Assembly (NCBI RefSeq): GCF_001679925.1
Contig: NZ_LYUZ01000136.1
Span: 109,185 to 173,184, forward strand
Source of the DNA: Leisingera sp. JC1
Lineage (GTDB): Bacteria; Pseudomonadota; Alphaproteobacteria; Rhodobacterales; Rhodobacteraceae
DNA: 64,000 nt
Direction of reading: 5' to 3'
Part shown: positions 24,674 through 33,176 of the stretch, in pieces
How positions within the stretch are numbered: position 1 is the first letter of the stretch
How the letters are laid out: each line of letters begins with the position of its first letter
Notes under the pieces: model-generated
What the model saw: the letters and a program-made list of their open reading frames with translations, nothing else
Database searches by the model: none
What the model was told of the DNA's origin: nothing
Position numbers and translations under genes: made by a program

Positions 24674-25657
24674 ATGACAGAGATGATGCGCGCGGTGGAG
24701 ATCACCAAACCCGGGGGGCCGGAGGTGCTGAAGATGTGCGAGCGCCCGGTGCCGCAGCCGGGCCATGGCGAGGTGGTGATCAAGGTGGCCTATGCCGGGG
24801 TGAACCGTCCCGATGCGCTGCAGCGCGCAGGTGCCTATGATCCGCCCAAGGGCGCCAGCGATCTGCCGGGGCTGGAAGCCTCGGGCGAAGTTGTGGCCGT
24901 GGGCGCAGGCGTCAGCGGCATCGCGGCAGGCGATCAGGTCTGCGCGCTGCTGCCGGGCGGGGGTTATGCGGAATATGTGGCAACGCCGGCGGTGCATTGC
25001 CTGTCAGTCCCGGCGGGCATGGACCTGAAACAGGCGGCGTGTTTGCCGGAGACCTTCTTTACCGTCTGGTCCAATGTCTTCACCCGCGGCGGGCTGAAGG
25101 CCGGGGAGCGGTTCCTGGTGCATGGCGGTTCATCCGGAATCGGCACCGCCGCGATCCAGTTGGCCAAGGCGTTCGGGGCGCGGGTGTTTGCGACTGCGGG
25201 ATCGGATGAGAAATGCCGGGCCTGTCTGGACCTGGGTGCGGAGCGGGCGATCAACTACCGCAACGAGGATTTCGTCAAGGTGCTGCGCGACGAGGGCGGC
25301 GCCGATTTGGTGCTGGACATGGTAGGCGGCGACTACATCCCGCGCAACGTCAAGGCGATGGCCGAAGACGGGCGGCTGGTGCAGATCGCCTTTCTGCAAG
25401 GCCCCAAGGTGGAGCTGAACTTTGCCTTGATGATGGTGAAACGGCTGACCCTGACCGGCTCCACCCTGCGTCCGCAAAGCGATCTGGCCAAGGCGCAGAT
25501 TGCCCGGGATCTGCGCGAGGCGGTCTGGCCGCTGTTGGAGGCAGGCAAGGTGGCACCGGTTATGGACAGCGAATTTGCGCTGGAGGACGCAGGTGCGGCC
25601 CATGCCCGGATGGAAAGCTCCGGCCATATCGGCAAAATCGTTCTGAAGGTGGGCTGA
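24674..25657 (+). CDS. NAD(P)H-quinone oxidoreductase of the zinc-free medium-chain dehydrogenase family
   Basis: 327 residues. It has a GroES-like N-terminal domain (AYAGVNRPDALQRAGAYDPP) and a Rossmann domain with VHGGSSGIGTAAIQLAKAFGA (about 145-163), typical of the QOR/PIG3 group. No catalytic zinc ligands are evident. The start is fixed by CAGGAGG about nine bases upstream. Members reduce quinones or enals with NADPH. It stands alone between intergenic regions. Confidence 0.88.
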   Translation: MTEMMRAVEITKPGGPEVLKMCERPVPQPGHGEVVIKVAYAGVNRPDALQRAGAYDPPKGASDLPGLEASGEVVAVGAGVSGIAAGDQVCALLPGGGYAEYVATPAVHCLSVPAGMDLKQAACLPETFFTVWSNVFTRGGLKAGERFLVHGGSSGIGTAAIQLAKAFGARVFATAGSDEKCRACLDLGAERAINYRNEDFVKVLRDEGGADLVLDMVGGDYIPRNVKAMAEDGRLVQIAFLQGPKVELNFALMMVKRLTLTGSTLRPQSDLAKAQIARDLREAVWPLLEAGKVAPVMDSEFALEDAGAAHARMESSGHIGKIVLKVG

Positions 25658-25720
25658 CGGTCTCAGGCCGTCACAGAAAAGGGCCGGCGGATGAGCCGGC
25701 CCTTGTTTATCTGCAGGTGT

Positions 25721-26578
25721 TCACTCCACCGCGCGGCGGTACAAATGCCAGGTCGCATGCCCCAGCACCGGCACCACGATGATCAGCCCGGCCAGGAAGG
25801 GGATTGATCCGACGATCAGCGACACGCCGACAATCACGCCCCAGGCCATGCAGACCATCGGGTTCTTGCGCAGGACCTTGATGGAGGTTGCCACCGCCAC
25901 TGGCAGGCCGACGTGGCGGTCCATCAGGAGCGGGAAGGACACCAGGCTCATCGCCAGGGCGGCAAAGGCAAAGACCGCGCCCAAGATGCCGCCGCTGATT
26001 GACATGATCCAGCCCTCGCGGGTGGTCAGCACGTCGCCGATGAAGCCCATGACGGAGGCCGGCGGCTCCGGCCCCAGGGTGCGGCTGTAGATCATGTCTG
26101 CCGCCACCAGCCAGATGATGAACAGCGCCGCCAGATAGAGGCCCAGCACCAGGATGGCGCCAAAGGAGGGCGAGCGGATCACCGCAAAGGCATCCATCCA
26201 GCGGGTCTCCATCCCGGCCTCGCGGCGCGAGGACATCTCATAAAGCCCGACCGCCGCCACGGGGCCAAGGATGGCAAAGCCCATGATCATCGGCACAATG
26301 AGCGGCAGGAGGTTCATCGACAGGCTCATCACAATGAGGGCGATGCCGATGATGGGATAGAACAGCACCAGGAACATCGCGTCCGAGCGGCAGGCGGCGA
26401 AATCCTCCAGTCCGGCGGCCAGCGAATGGATGATGTCATCCATGCTGAGCTTGCGCGCCTCGGGCATCGCCCGGGCGCCAGTGCTGCGCATCTCACCGAC
26501 CGTTTGGCCAACGTGGTGGGAGGTGGTCTCTGCACCCTGCAGAAGCCAGCTGAGCGGGTTACCGATTGTTTTTGCCAT
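25721..26578 (-). CDS. DUF2189 integral membrane protein
   Basis: 285 residues with six hydrophobic segments (about 65-90, 93-120, 140-165, 185-215, 225-245 and 250-275). The start is the second ATG of ATGCGCATG, six bases behind AAGGAGG. LEDFAACRSDAMFLVLFYPIIG and the following Pro-Gly-rich membrane segments match DUF2189 proteins of alphaproteobacteria. The function is unknown. Confidence 0.8.
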   Translation of the reverse strand: MAKTIGNPLSWLLQGAETTSHHVGQTVGEMRSTGARAMPEARKLSMDDIIHSLAAGLEDFAACRSDAMFLVLFYPIIGIALIVMSLSMNLLPLIVPMIMGFAILGPVAAVGLYEMSSRREAGMETRWMDAFAVIRSPSFGAILVLGLYLAALFIIWLVAADMIYSRTLGPEPPASVMGFIGDVLTTREGWIMSISGGILGAVFAFAALAMSLVSFPLLMDRHVGLPVAVATSIKVLRKNPMVCMAWGVIVGVSLIVGSIPFLAGLIIVVPVLGHATWHLYRRAVE

Positions 26579-26712
26579 GCGCATCCTCCTTCTCGCTGAC
26601 CAAAACGGAGTGCCGTTCAGGCAGGGCCGGGCGCGGCACAAGGGTAATTGTAGCACGAAACGCGGCGATTTCCGCTTCACAGGCTAATTACTGCCGGTAA
26701 AATTGTCTTGGA

Positions 26713-27249
26713 TCAGTTCAATGCGCCAAGACGGGCGAGAACCTCGTCAATTGCATCCACTTCGGTTTCGCAAAGCAGCTTGGTGACCTGTGTGCCATGA
26801 CCCCCGAAAAACGTCTGGACATAGTGGCCGCGCCAGCCCGTTCCGGAGCATCTTTTCAGAAACAGCTGGTCGTTGCCGCTGTAGTTGATGTGGTGGCGCC
26901 CCAAGGAAAACTCACGGTAGTTTGAATTGAACTCCGCCACCCCGGCAAAGGGCGAGAAGCCTTCGAACCCCTGAGCCAGAAATGGATCCTCAAAATACAC
27001 GGCCTCGCGGTTTTCTTCTCTGAATAAGACCTCCAGGCGGCCGGAGTGGTCCAGCACGTATTCAAAGATCAGGGAAGCGTCTGCGGGAAATGTGCTGCTG
27101 TGCCTGGCCGGCAGGCCGGTTTGGGAGCCATTCAGGGCGGCATTGCGGCTGCCGGCTGCGAGACAGGATATGCGGCCTGCGATCAGGCCGTCCTGCGCAA
27201 AGGATGGCGCTGCAGCAACTGTCAGCAGAAGCGCAAAGAGGAGCCGCAT
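26713..27249 (-). CDS. secreted hypothetical protein
   Basis: 178 residues. MRLLFALLLTVAAAPSFAQ is a clear Sec signal peptide, and AGGAG eight bases upstream supports this ATG over two earlier ones. The mature part has three cysteines and a beta-rich pattern (SLIFEYVLDHSGRLEVLF, INYSGNDQLFLKRC). I do not recognise the family. It is transcribed in the same direction as the upstream RNase T2 gene, 75 bases away, so the two may be co-expressed. Confidence 0.6.
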   Translation of the reverse strand: MRLLFALLLTVAAAPSFAQDGLIAGRISCLAAGSRNAALNGSQTGLPARHSSTFPADASLIFEYVLDHSGRLEVLFREENREAVYFEDPFLAQGFEGFSPFAGVAEFNSNYREFSLGRHHINYSGNDQLFLKRCSGTGWRGHYVQTFFGGHGTQVTKLLCETEVDAIDEVLARLGALN

Positions 27250-27324
27250 GGTCATTTCTCCTGCGGCACATTCTAGCAAGCTGGCGCCAGTATGTCACCG
27301 GTCCGCCGAAGGCAGCAGGCGGTC

Positions 27325-27972
27325 TCAGCGCACAGGCGCAAAGCGGGCGTTCTTCAGTGTGCAGTCCCTGATCACGTCCCGCCCGCAGGGCACCGGCTCC
27401 AGTGCCTTGGACAGGCAGATGCGGGCCTCCTGGATTGCGCCGTCGCGGCAGGTGATGGTCAGGCTGTCGCGGCTGAGGTCCGGATTTTCCTGCAGAAAGG
27501 CCTGCTCCACAACGGCGGCGGGCAGGGTCACGGGCTTCTCGAGCCTGCGGAAGGCGGCGGGGCGGGTGACGCGCCCGTAGACCGCGCGCATCGCGGCGTA
27601 GTAGTCCCGCGCACTGAGGCCGGAGCAGGTGCCGTGCTTCTTCCACTGGTGCCAGGCGAGCCCTGGGCTGCCCATGATGTCCGCCATGTCCCGGCTCATC
27701 GCGCGGCTCGGCGGGGCCTCTGCCGTGCGGCAGTAGCTGGGCCAGCCGCGGTGGTACTGGGGCCAGAGGCCATGCAGGGTCCAGCCATGGTCGTGACGGG
27801 CATCGCATTGGTCCGCATTGCGCGCGTCGCCTTCCTGCGCGCACCAGTTCGGCGACCAGCTGAGCGACAGCACGTAATAGTCGAAGTCGCCCGCAGGTTC
27901 GCCGTCCGCCGCCGTAAGCACCGGCAGCAGGGTCAGAACAGCCGCAAAAACACCTGTGAACAACTTGCGCAT
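27325..27972 (-). CDS. secreted ribonuclease T2 family protein
   Basis: 215 residues with an N-terminal signal peptide (about 1-22). Both catalytic sites are intact: CAS I as LHGLWPQ with His67, and CAS II as WHQWKKHGTC with His108, Lys111 and His113. Multiple cysteines suit disulfide formation outside the cytoplasm. These enzymes cleave single-stranded RNA through 2',3'-cyclic phosphates, usually for scavenging. A predicted periplasmic nucleotidase of the CpdB type occurs elsewhere in the window (43639-45540). Confidence 0.88.
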   Translation of the reverse strand: MRKLFTGVFAAVLTLLPVLTAADGEPAGDFDYYVLSLSWSPNWCAQEGDARNADQCDARHDHGWTLHGLWPQYHRGWPSYCRTAEAPPSRAMSRDMADIMGSPGLAWHQWKKHGTCSGLSARDYYAAMRAVYGRVTRPAAFRRLEKPVTLPAAVVEQAFLQENPDLSRDSLTITCRDGAIQEARICLSKALEPVPCGRDVIRDCTLKNARFAPVR

Positions 27973-28118
27973 TGGCCTCTTTCCTTATGCATCGATGCCG
28001 ACTATATAGAGCGGAAGTTCCCCGACAACGGAAACCTGCCCCGGATCGCCGGGGACGCCATTTCAGGCGGCGGGAGAGATGTATCCGGGGATCAAAGGTG
28101 TTTTAAGGAGATGAGCAC

Positions 28119-28889
28119 ATGGCAAAACCGTTGATGGCCAAGGCAACCGCCGTGTGGCTGGTGGACAATACCACGATCAGCTTCAAGCAAATCGCGGATT
28201 TCGTGGGCATGCACGAGCTGGAAATCCAGGGCATCGCCGATGGCGAAGTGGCGGTGGGCGTCAAAGGGTTCGACCCGATGGCAAACAACCAGCTGACCCA
28301 GGAAGAGATCGACAAGGCGCAGGCCAATCCGCTGCACAAGCTGAAACTCAAGTTCAACCCGGCCGCGGCCGGCGAGGAAAAGCGCCGCGGCCCGCGCTAC
28401 ACCCCGCTGTCCAAGCGCCAGGACCGTCCGAACTCGATCCTGTGGCTGGTCAAGTTCCACCCGGAACTCAGCGACGGCCAGATCGCCAAGCTGGTGGGCA
28501 CCACCAAGCCGACCATTCAGTCGATCCGCGAGCGCACCCACTGGAACATCGCCAACATGCAGCCGATCGACCCGGTGGCGCTGGGCCTGTGCAAACAGTC
28601 CGAGCTGGACTCTGCCGTGCAGAAGGCTGCGGCCAAGAAGGCAGCCGAAGGCGGCGTGATGAGCGACGACGAGCGCCGTAAACTGGTGTCGACCGAGCAG
28701 TCGCTGGAGATGGACGCCGAGCCGAAGATCCCGACCGCGATCGAGGGTCTTGAAACCTTCACCCTGGGCGGCGGCCTGAATGACGACGAGGAAGAGAAGA
28801 AGGAAGAGGACGTCCTGGACGCCGACAGCTTCTTCAACCTGCCCGCGGGCGGCGACGACGAGGACGACGACGAGGACAGCCGCTTCTGA
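28119..28889 (+). CDS. trcR: DUF1013 protein, cell-cycle transcriptional regulator TrcR type
   Basis: 256 residues. It begins KATAVWLVDNTTISFKQIADFVGMHELEI, a helix-turn-helix-like segment, and has a second one at LSDGQIAKLVGTTKPTIQSIRERT. The C-terminus is a long acidic tail (DDEEEKKEED, GGDDEDDDEDS). This architecture is that of the alphaproteobacterial DUF1013 family, named TrcR from Caulobacter work. AAGGAG precedes the ATG. A strong terminator follows, so it is monocistronic. Confidence 0.9.
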   Translation: MAKPLMAKATAVWLVDNTTISFKQIADFVGMHELEIQGIADGEVAVGVKGFDPMANNQLTQEEIDKAQANPLHKLKLKFNPAAAGEEKRRGPRYTPLSKRQDRPNSILWLVKFHPELSDGQIAKLVGTTKPTIQSIRERTHWNIANMQPIDPVALGLCKQSELDSAVQKAAAKKAAEGGVMSDDERRKLVSTEQSLEMDAEPKIPTAIEGLETFTLGGGLNDDEEEKKEEDVLDADSFFNLPAGGDDEDDDEDSRF

Positions 28890-28944
28890 TCCGGACCTGT
28901 CCGTCCTAGGCCGGCCAGCCTGTCCGGCAACTGAATAATCTGTA

Positions 28945-28985
28945 AAAAGCCGCAGATCCGATGCTCCGGATTTGCGGCTTTTTCT
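28945..28985 (+). terminator. terminator of trcR
   Basis: AAAAAGCCGCAGATCCG pairs with CGGATTTGCGGCTTTTT across a short loop, with a T-run on the right. A textbook intrinsic terminator. Confidence 0.9.
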
Positions 28986-28991
28986 GTTAGA

Positions 28992-29004
28992 ATTGAGTCT
29001 CAAT
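28992..29004. promoter_or_regulatory. inverted repeat upstream of the hybrid kinase
   Basis: ATTGAG-T-CTCAAT is a perfect 13-base inverted repeat in an AT-richer stretch right after the trcR terminator and about 210 bases before the kinase start. It is a candidate operator; no protein is assigned. Confidence 0.3.
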
Positions 29005-29215
29005 CATACAAGATGTTGACTGCGCACGGGTTGATCGCGCAGCATGATGTTGCGGCGCAGCCATGTTCCAGGCTGCCTGTTGAATTGAGCACTGCAGAGG
29101 AAGCCTTTGGGTATAAGGGGGCGGCTCCGCGGCGCGGACGGACAGTGTTTTGTGAGTGTGCCAGGGGTCCGGACCCGGGAGGGGCGGCCCGTGCGGGATG
29201 GCAGGAGTATTGGTT

Positions 29216-31369
29216 ATGGACGCATCCGGGGGTGCGGCGCTTGGGGTAGGCAGCCGCTTGGATCTGGAAGAACTGGCGGGCGCAAGCGGCGCCGGGTTCT
29301 GCCAGGCATTTGCAGATCAGATGGCGCAGGGTTTCGGCGCGGATCTGGTCACAGTCAGCGCATTGCGGATCCGCCTGGGCGAGCACCTGAAGGTGGTGGC
29401 CAGCTGGTTCGACGGGATGCAGCTGGGGGATTTCGAATATGACGCGCGCGGCGCGCCTTGCCGGGACGTGGTGCGGCGCGCCGCGCTGCAGGTGTTCCCG
29501 GACCGGGTGCAGCAGCTGTATCCGGAAGACGCGATGTTCATCGAGGAAAACATCAACGGTTACGCAGGAGTGCCCCTGCTGGATGCCGCGGGCGCAGTCG
29601 TTGGCCTGGTGCAGGCGGCCTGGCGGCAGCCGCCAGGGGCCGCGCTGATGGCAGAGGCCGCGGCTGCCATGCAGCGGTTTGCCCCGCGGCTGGGGGCGGA
29701 GCTGGCCGGGATGCAGGAGACTGCGGCCCTCGCGGCGCTGGCCCGGGGGGCGGGGGCTGGCAGCCTGTCGCCCCAGGCGGCGCTGCGGCAGCTGGCGGTT
29801 CAGATGCAGCGCGCCTTCCGGGTGCGCAAGGCTTTCATCGCTGAATGCACGGCTGACAGCCCTGGCACCTTCCGGGTTCTGGCTTGCTGTGACGGCGGGA
29901 AGGCCGCCACGGGCGGCGGGGAGGAGGGGCTGATGGCGTATGAAGGCGCCCCCTGCGCGTTCTTGCAGGAGGGCGAGCCCTTCCTGGTGCCGAAAGGCCT
30001 GCAAGAGATGTTTCCGGCCCAGGAAGGGTTCCGGGCGCAGGGGCTGGAATCGTATTTCGGAATGCCGCTGCGCGATGAAGGCGGGCAGCTGATTGGCCAT
30101 TTTGCGCTGCTGCACGACGGCGAAATGGCCGCAGGCATTCAGAACAGCCGCTTGATCGGCGTGTGCGCCGAGCGGGCCGCGCAGGAGTTGTGCCGCCGCA
30201 GGGCGGAGCGGCGGCGGCGGCAGGCGGAACAGGCGCTGCTGCTGCGGCGCAAGGCCGAAAGCCTGGGGCTGCTGGCGGGCACCATCGCGCATGAGTTCAA
30301 CAATCTGCTGGCCGGGATGCAGGGCCGCAGCGAGCTGGCGCTGGCACATCTGGAGATGACGCATCCGGCAGCGGCGGATGTGCAGGCGGTGAAGGCAGGG
30401 CTGCAGGATTCGGCCCGGCTGATGCGGCAGCTGCTGGGCTATGCAAGGGGCGGCGGCCCCCCGCAGCCGGAGGCCTGCGATCTGAACAGGATCGTCCGCG
30501 AGACGCTGACGCTGGTGCCGCCAGAGTGCAAGCTGGGCAAGGCGGTGGTGCTGGACCTGGAGGCGGGGGAACTGACCGCCCGGATGGATCCGGCCCAGGC
30601 GGGGCAGCTGCTGATGCAGGCGGTGCTGAATGCAGTGGAGGCGATCGGGCCGGGGGCCGGCACGGTGACGGTCTCCACCCGGCGCAGCTGCCTGGGCACG
30701 GCAGAGCGGCGGCGGCTGCTGGCGGGGCGCAGGATGCCGGCGGGCCCCTGCGCGATGCTGGAGGTGCGCGACACCGGCGGCGGCATGGGGCGGGACACGG
30801 TGGCGCGGATTTTCGATCCGTTCTTTACCACCAAGCCCGGCGGCCGAGGCCTGGGGCTGGCGGCGGCGATGGGCATCATCAGCAGCCACCGGGGCGGGCT
30901 GGCTGTGGACAGCCGGGAGGGCGGCGGCAGCACCTTCCGTTTCTATTTCCCGGCCTGCGACGCGGCGGCGGTTCAGGCCGCCGGACCTGCCGCGGCGCCA
31001 GAGCCGCGCAAAGGGCAGGCGCGCCGTATTCTGGTGGTGGATGACGAGGACACCGTGCGCCGTGCTGTCGCAGGATTGCTGAAGCTGCGCGGCTGTGAGG
31101 TTGCAAAGGCCGATGGCTATGACACGGCGCTGGCGCTGCTGCAGTCACAGGGGCCTTTTGACGGTGCGGTGATTGACATGAGCATGCCGGGGCGCGGCGG
31201 CTGGGAAACATTGTCCCGGCTGCGGCAAATTCAGCCCGGGCTGAACGCGGTGATGATGAGCGGCTTTGCTTTCAGCGCCGCGCAAGCGGGTTTTCCGGAA
31301 CTGGACGGGGTTCAGGTGCTGGACAAGCCGTTCACCAAGGAAAAGCTATATAAGGCGCTGTTCCGGTAG
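29216..31369 (+). CDS. hybrid sensor histidine kinase with two GAF-like domains and a receiver
   Basis: 717 residues, no membrane segment, so a cytoplasmic sensor. Two GAF-like domains (about 15-165 and 190-330) precede a short basic coiled coil. The HisKA box is AGTIAHEFNNLLAGM with His359. The ATPase domain has a GGGMG G1 box and RGLGLAAAMGII (about 470-580). A receiver follows with VVDDED (Asp609/610), phospho-acceptor Asp654 in VIDMSMPG and Lys in LDKPF. There is no output domain after the receiver and no response-regulator gene next to it. The ATG has GCAGGAG upstream. Confidence 0.85.
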   Translation: MDASGGAALGVGSRLDLEELAGASGAGFCQAFADQMAQGFGADLVTVSALRIRLGEHLKVVASWFDGMQLGDFEYDARGAPCRDVVRRAALQVFPDRVQQLYPEDAMFIEENINGYAGVPLLDAAGAVVGLVQAAWRQPPGAALMAEAAAAMQRFAPRLGAELAGMQETAALAALARGAGAGSLSPQAALRQLAVQMQRAFRVRKAFIAECTADSPGTFRVLACCDGGKAATGGGEEGLMAYEGAPCAFLQEGEPFLVPKGLQEMFPAQEGFRAQGLESYFGMPLRDEGGQLIGHFALLHDGEMAAGIQNSRLIGVCAERAAQELCRRRAERRRRQAEQALLLRRKAESLGLLAGTIAHEFNNLLAGMQGRSELALAHLEMTHPAAADVQAVKAGLQDSARLMRQLLGYARGGGPPQPEACDLNRIVRETLTLVPPECKLGKAVVLDLEAGELTARMDPAQAGQLLMQAVLNAVEAIGPGAGTVTVSTRRSCLGTAERRRLLAGRRMPAGPCAMLEVRDTGGGMGRDTVARIFDPFFTTKPGGRGLGLAAAMGIISSHRGGLAVDSREGGGSTFRFYFPACDAAAVQAAGPAAAPEPRKGQARRILVVDDEDTVRRAVAGLLKLRGCEVAKADGYDTALALLQSQGPFDGAVIDMSMPGRGGWETLSRLRQIQPGLNAVMMSGFAFSAAQAGFPELDGVQVLDKPFTKEKLYKALFR

Positions 31370-31395
31370 AGGCAGCCCGCAGGCCGGGGCGCGCC

Positions 31396-31445
31396 CGCGC
31401 CTGCAGGTGCCCCTGCGGGCCCCTTGGCAGCCTTGGGCGTGGCGC
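31396..31445 (+). repeat. second dispersed intergenic repeat, copy A
   Basis: Directly after the hybrid kinase gene. Two blocks, CGCGCCTGCAGGTGCCCC and CCCTTGGCAGCCTTGGGCG, match 54083-54137 almost base for base in the same order. The spacer between the blocks is shorter here. Confidence 0.6.
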
Positions 31446-31471
31446 CGCGCTGATGCGCGGCGCGGCGGCAG

Positions 31472-32359
31472 CTAGGCGCCGGGCGCCTGTTCCAGCAGCC
31501 AGGCCCGGACCCGTTCGATCCGGCTGGTGCCCGCTTTGGCCTGCGGTGTCAGCAGGTAATAGGCGCTGGCGGGCGTGCAGCGGTGCGGGTGGGCCAGGAC
31601 CAGGCTGCCCTCCACCAGCTCGCGGCGGACCAGAAGCTCCGGCAGGATCGCCACCCCGTGGCCGTATTTCACGGCGTCGATCAGCATCTCGAACTGGCTG
31701 AACAGGGGGCCGGTGGGGCGGGCGGGCAGTGCCTGGCCCAGATCCTCGAACCAGATCTGCCAGCTGAGCGGGCGGGTGGTGTGCTGCAGCGCCGGGTGGT
31801 CCAGCAGGCGGGCAGCGTCCTGCAGCGGGGCTTCCAGCAGGCCGGGTGCCGCCACTGCCACCAGGGTTTCCGGCATCAGCAGATCGGCGCGGAAGCCGGG
31901 CCAGGGCGGATCGCCCTGAACGATGGCCAGATCCACCAGGCTGGCATCCACCTGGGCATTGTCCAGATAGGTGATGGTGTTGACCGTCAGCCGCGGCTGC
32001 GCCTGCGCCAGCCGGGCCAGATGCGGCATCAGCCAGCGGCTGCCCAGCGTCGGATAGGTGCCGATGTTGAGCGCGCCATAAGGGTTGTCGCGGGTGCGCA
32101 GCCGGTAGAACGTGGCTTCCAGCGCTTCCAGCTGCGGCGCCAGCTCCTGCAGCAGCATCTGGCCTGCGCCGGTCAGATGCACCCGCTGGCGTTCGCGCTT
32201 GAACAGGGTCTGGCCGGTCTGTGCCTCCAGCCCCTGGATCTGGCGGCTGAAGGCGCTTTGCGACAGGTTCATGGCGCGGGCGCCCTGGGCAAAGCTGCCA
32301 GAGCGAGCGGCGGCCTCGAAACACAAGAGGGCGGAGATGGGCGGGATCTTGCGGCGCAT
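31472..32359 (-). CDS. LysR-family regulator (GcvA-like)
   Basis: 295 residues. The N-terminal winged helix reads LLCFEAAARSGSFAQGARAMNLS with QSAFSRQIQGLEAQTG (about 8-65), the pattern of GcvA/AmpR-like members; the effector domain follows. It is divergent from the hydroxylase-aldolase operon with a 139-base gap containing an exact TTGCA-N5-TGCAA site, so it probably controls that operon. The effector is unknown. Confidence 0.87.
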   Translation of the reverse strand: MRRKIPPISALLCFEAAARSGSFAQGARAMNLSQSAFSRQIQGLEAQTGQTLFKRERQRVHLTGAGQMLLQELAPQLEALEATFYRLRTRDNPYGALNIGTYPTLGSRWLMPHLARLAQAQPRLTVNTITYLDNAQVDASLVDLAIVQGDPPWPGFRADLLMPETLVAVAAPGLLEAPLQDAARLLDHPALQHTTRPLSWQIWFEDLGQALPARPTGPLFSQFEMLIDAVKYGHGVAILPELLVRRELVEGSLVLAHPHRCTPASAYYLLTPQAKAGTSRIERVRAWLLEQAPGA

Positions 32360-32374
32360 GGGGTCACCCTGCCA

Positions 32375-32461
32375 GGTGTTGCAGTTTTTGCAAGAAGGAT
32401 TGCGGAAAGGCTGCTTTTGGGAGTGGATTTAGTCTGCAATGCTGGCGCCAGATGCAACACC
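32375..32461. promoter_or_regulatory. LysR-type operator region
   Basis: TTGCA-N5-TGCAA at 32379-32393 is an exact inverted repeat of the T-N11-A class. In addition GGTGTTGCA (32375-32383) is matched by its reverse complement TGCAACACC at 32453-32461, close to the hydroxylase start. This gives two sites for a LysR tetramer across the divergent promoters. Confidence 0.55.
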
Positions 32462-32498
32462 ATAAAATGCGAACAGAACGAAACTGGGAGCGCGCAGC

Positions 32499-33176
32499 AT
32501 GACATTTGTACCGCAGATCAAGGACGCCGATGTGCAGGCCGTCACCCGGGCCATGCAGACCATGCCCGATTCCGCCTCGGTGGCGGAGTTTGTGCCGGGG
32601 CCGGGCATCCAGCGGCTGGAGCTGAAGTTTGACATCCAACTGCTGCAGGAGGCGCTGGAGGAGTGTTTGCGCCGCGAGGATTTCATGGGCGGCATGCAGG
32701 ATCAGGGTTTTGCCGCGCTGCCGCTAACGCAGCGCCCCGGACAGACGGAATGGACCGCCAATGACCTGTCGGGCCGCTACTGGCTGCGCGCCGACGGCCG
32801 CTATGTCGAGGAGCCGCGAGAGGATCTGGTGCCGGAGGTGGAGTTCTGCGAGTTCAATCCGAAGTTTGCAGGCACCTATTTCGAGCATGTGCATAGCGAG
32901 CTGGCCAAGCGCTTCCCGATCGGGCGCACGCGGGTTCTTTCCAAGGGGCTTTACAACTGCAATTCCTGGCACCGCGACCCGGAGCCGCGGCTGCATATCC
33001 CGGTGCTTTCCAATCCCGGATCATTGTTTATCGTGAATCATCACGTCACCCACTTGCCAGCGGACGGCTCTGTCTATTTCACTGACACCCGCGGATACCA
33101 TACCGCATTGAACGGAGGAGAAACCCGGCGCGTCCACATCGTGGCGGCGCTGGCCTATGAACAGGTGACGGAATGA
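32499..33176 (+). CDS. aspartyl/asparaginyl beta-hydroxylase-like 2-oxoglutarate/Fe(II) oxygenase
   Basis: 225 residues. The C-terminal half carries the pattern of this oxygenase group: HRDPEPRLHIPVL (His158, Asp160, Arg164, His166), a hydrophobic VNHHVTHLPADGSVYFTDT strand pair, then GYHTALNGGETRRVHIV with the distal His201 and Arg210/211 for 2-oxoglutarate. The remainder is not assigned. The protein is soluble and has no signal peptide, so it could act on a protein or on a free amino acid. Its stop overlaps the aldolase start (ATGA). Confidence 0.6.
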   Translation: MTFVPQIKDADVQAVTRAMQTMPDSASVAEFVPGPGIQRLELKFDIQLLQEALEECLRREDFMGGMQDQGFAALPLTQRPGQTEWTANDLSGRYWLRADGRYVEEPREDLVPEVEFCEFNPKFAGTYFEHVHSELAKRFPIGRTRVLSKGLYNCNSWHRDPEPRLHIPVLSNPGSLFIVNHHVTHLPADGSVYFTDTRGYHTALNGGETRRVHIVAALAYEQVTE

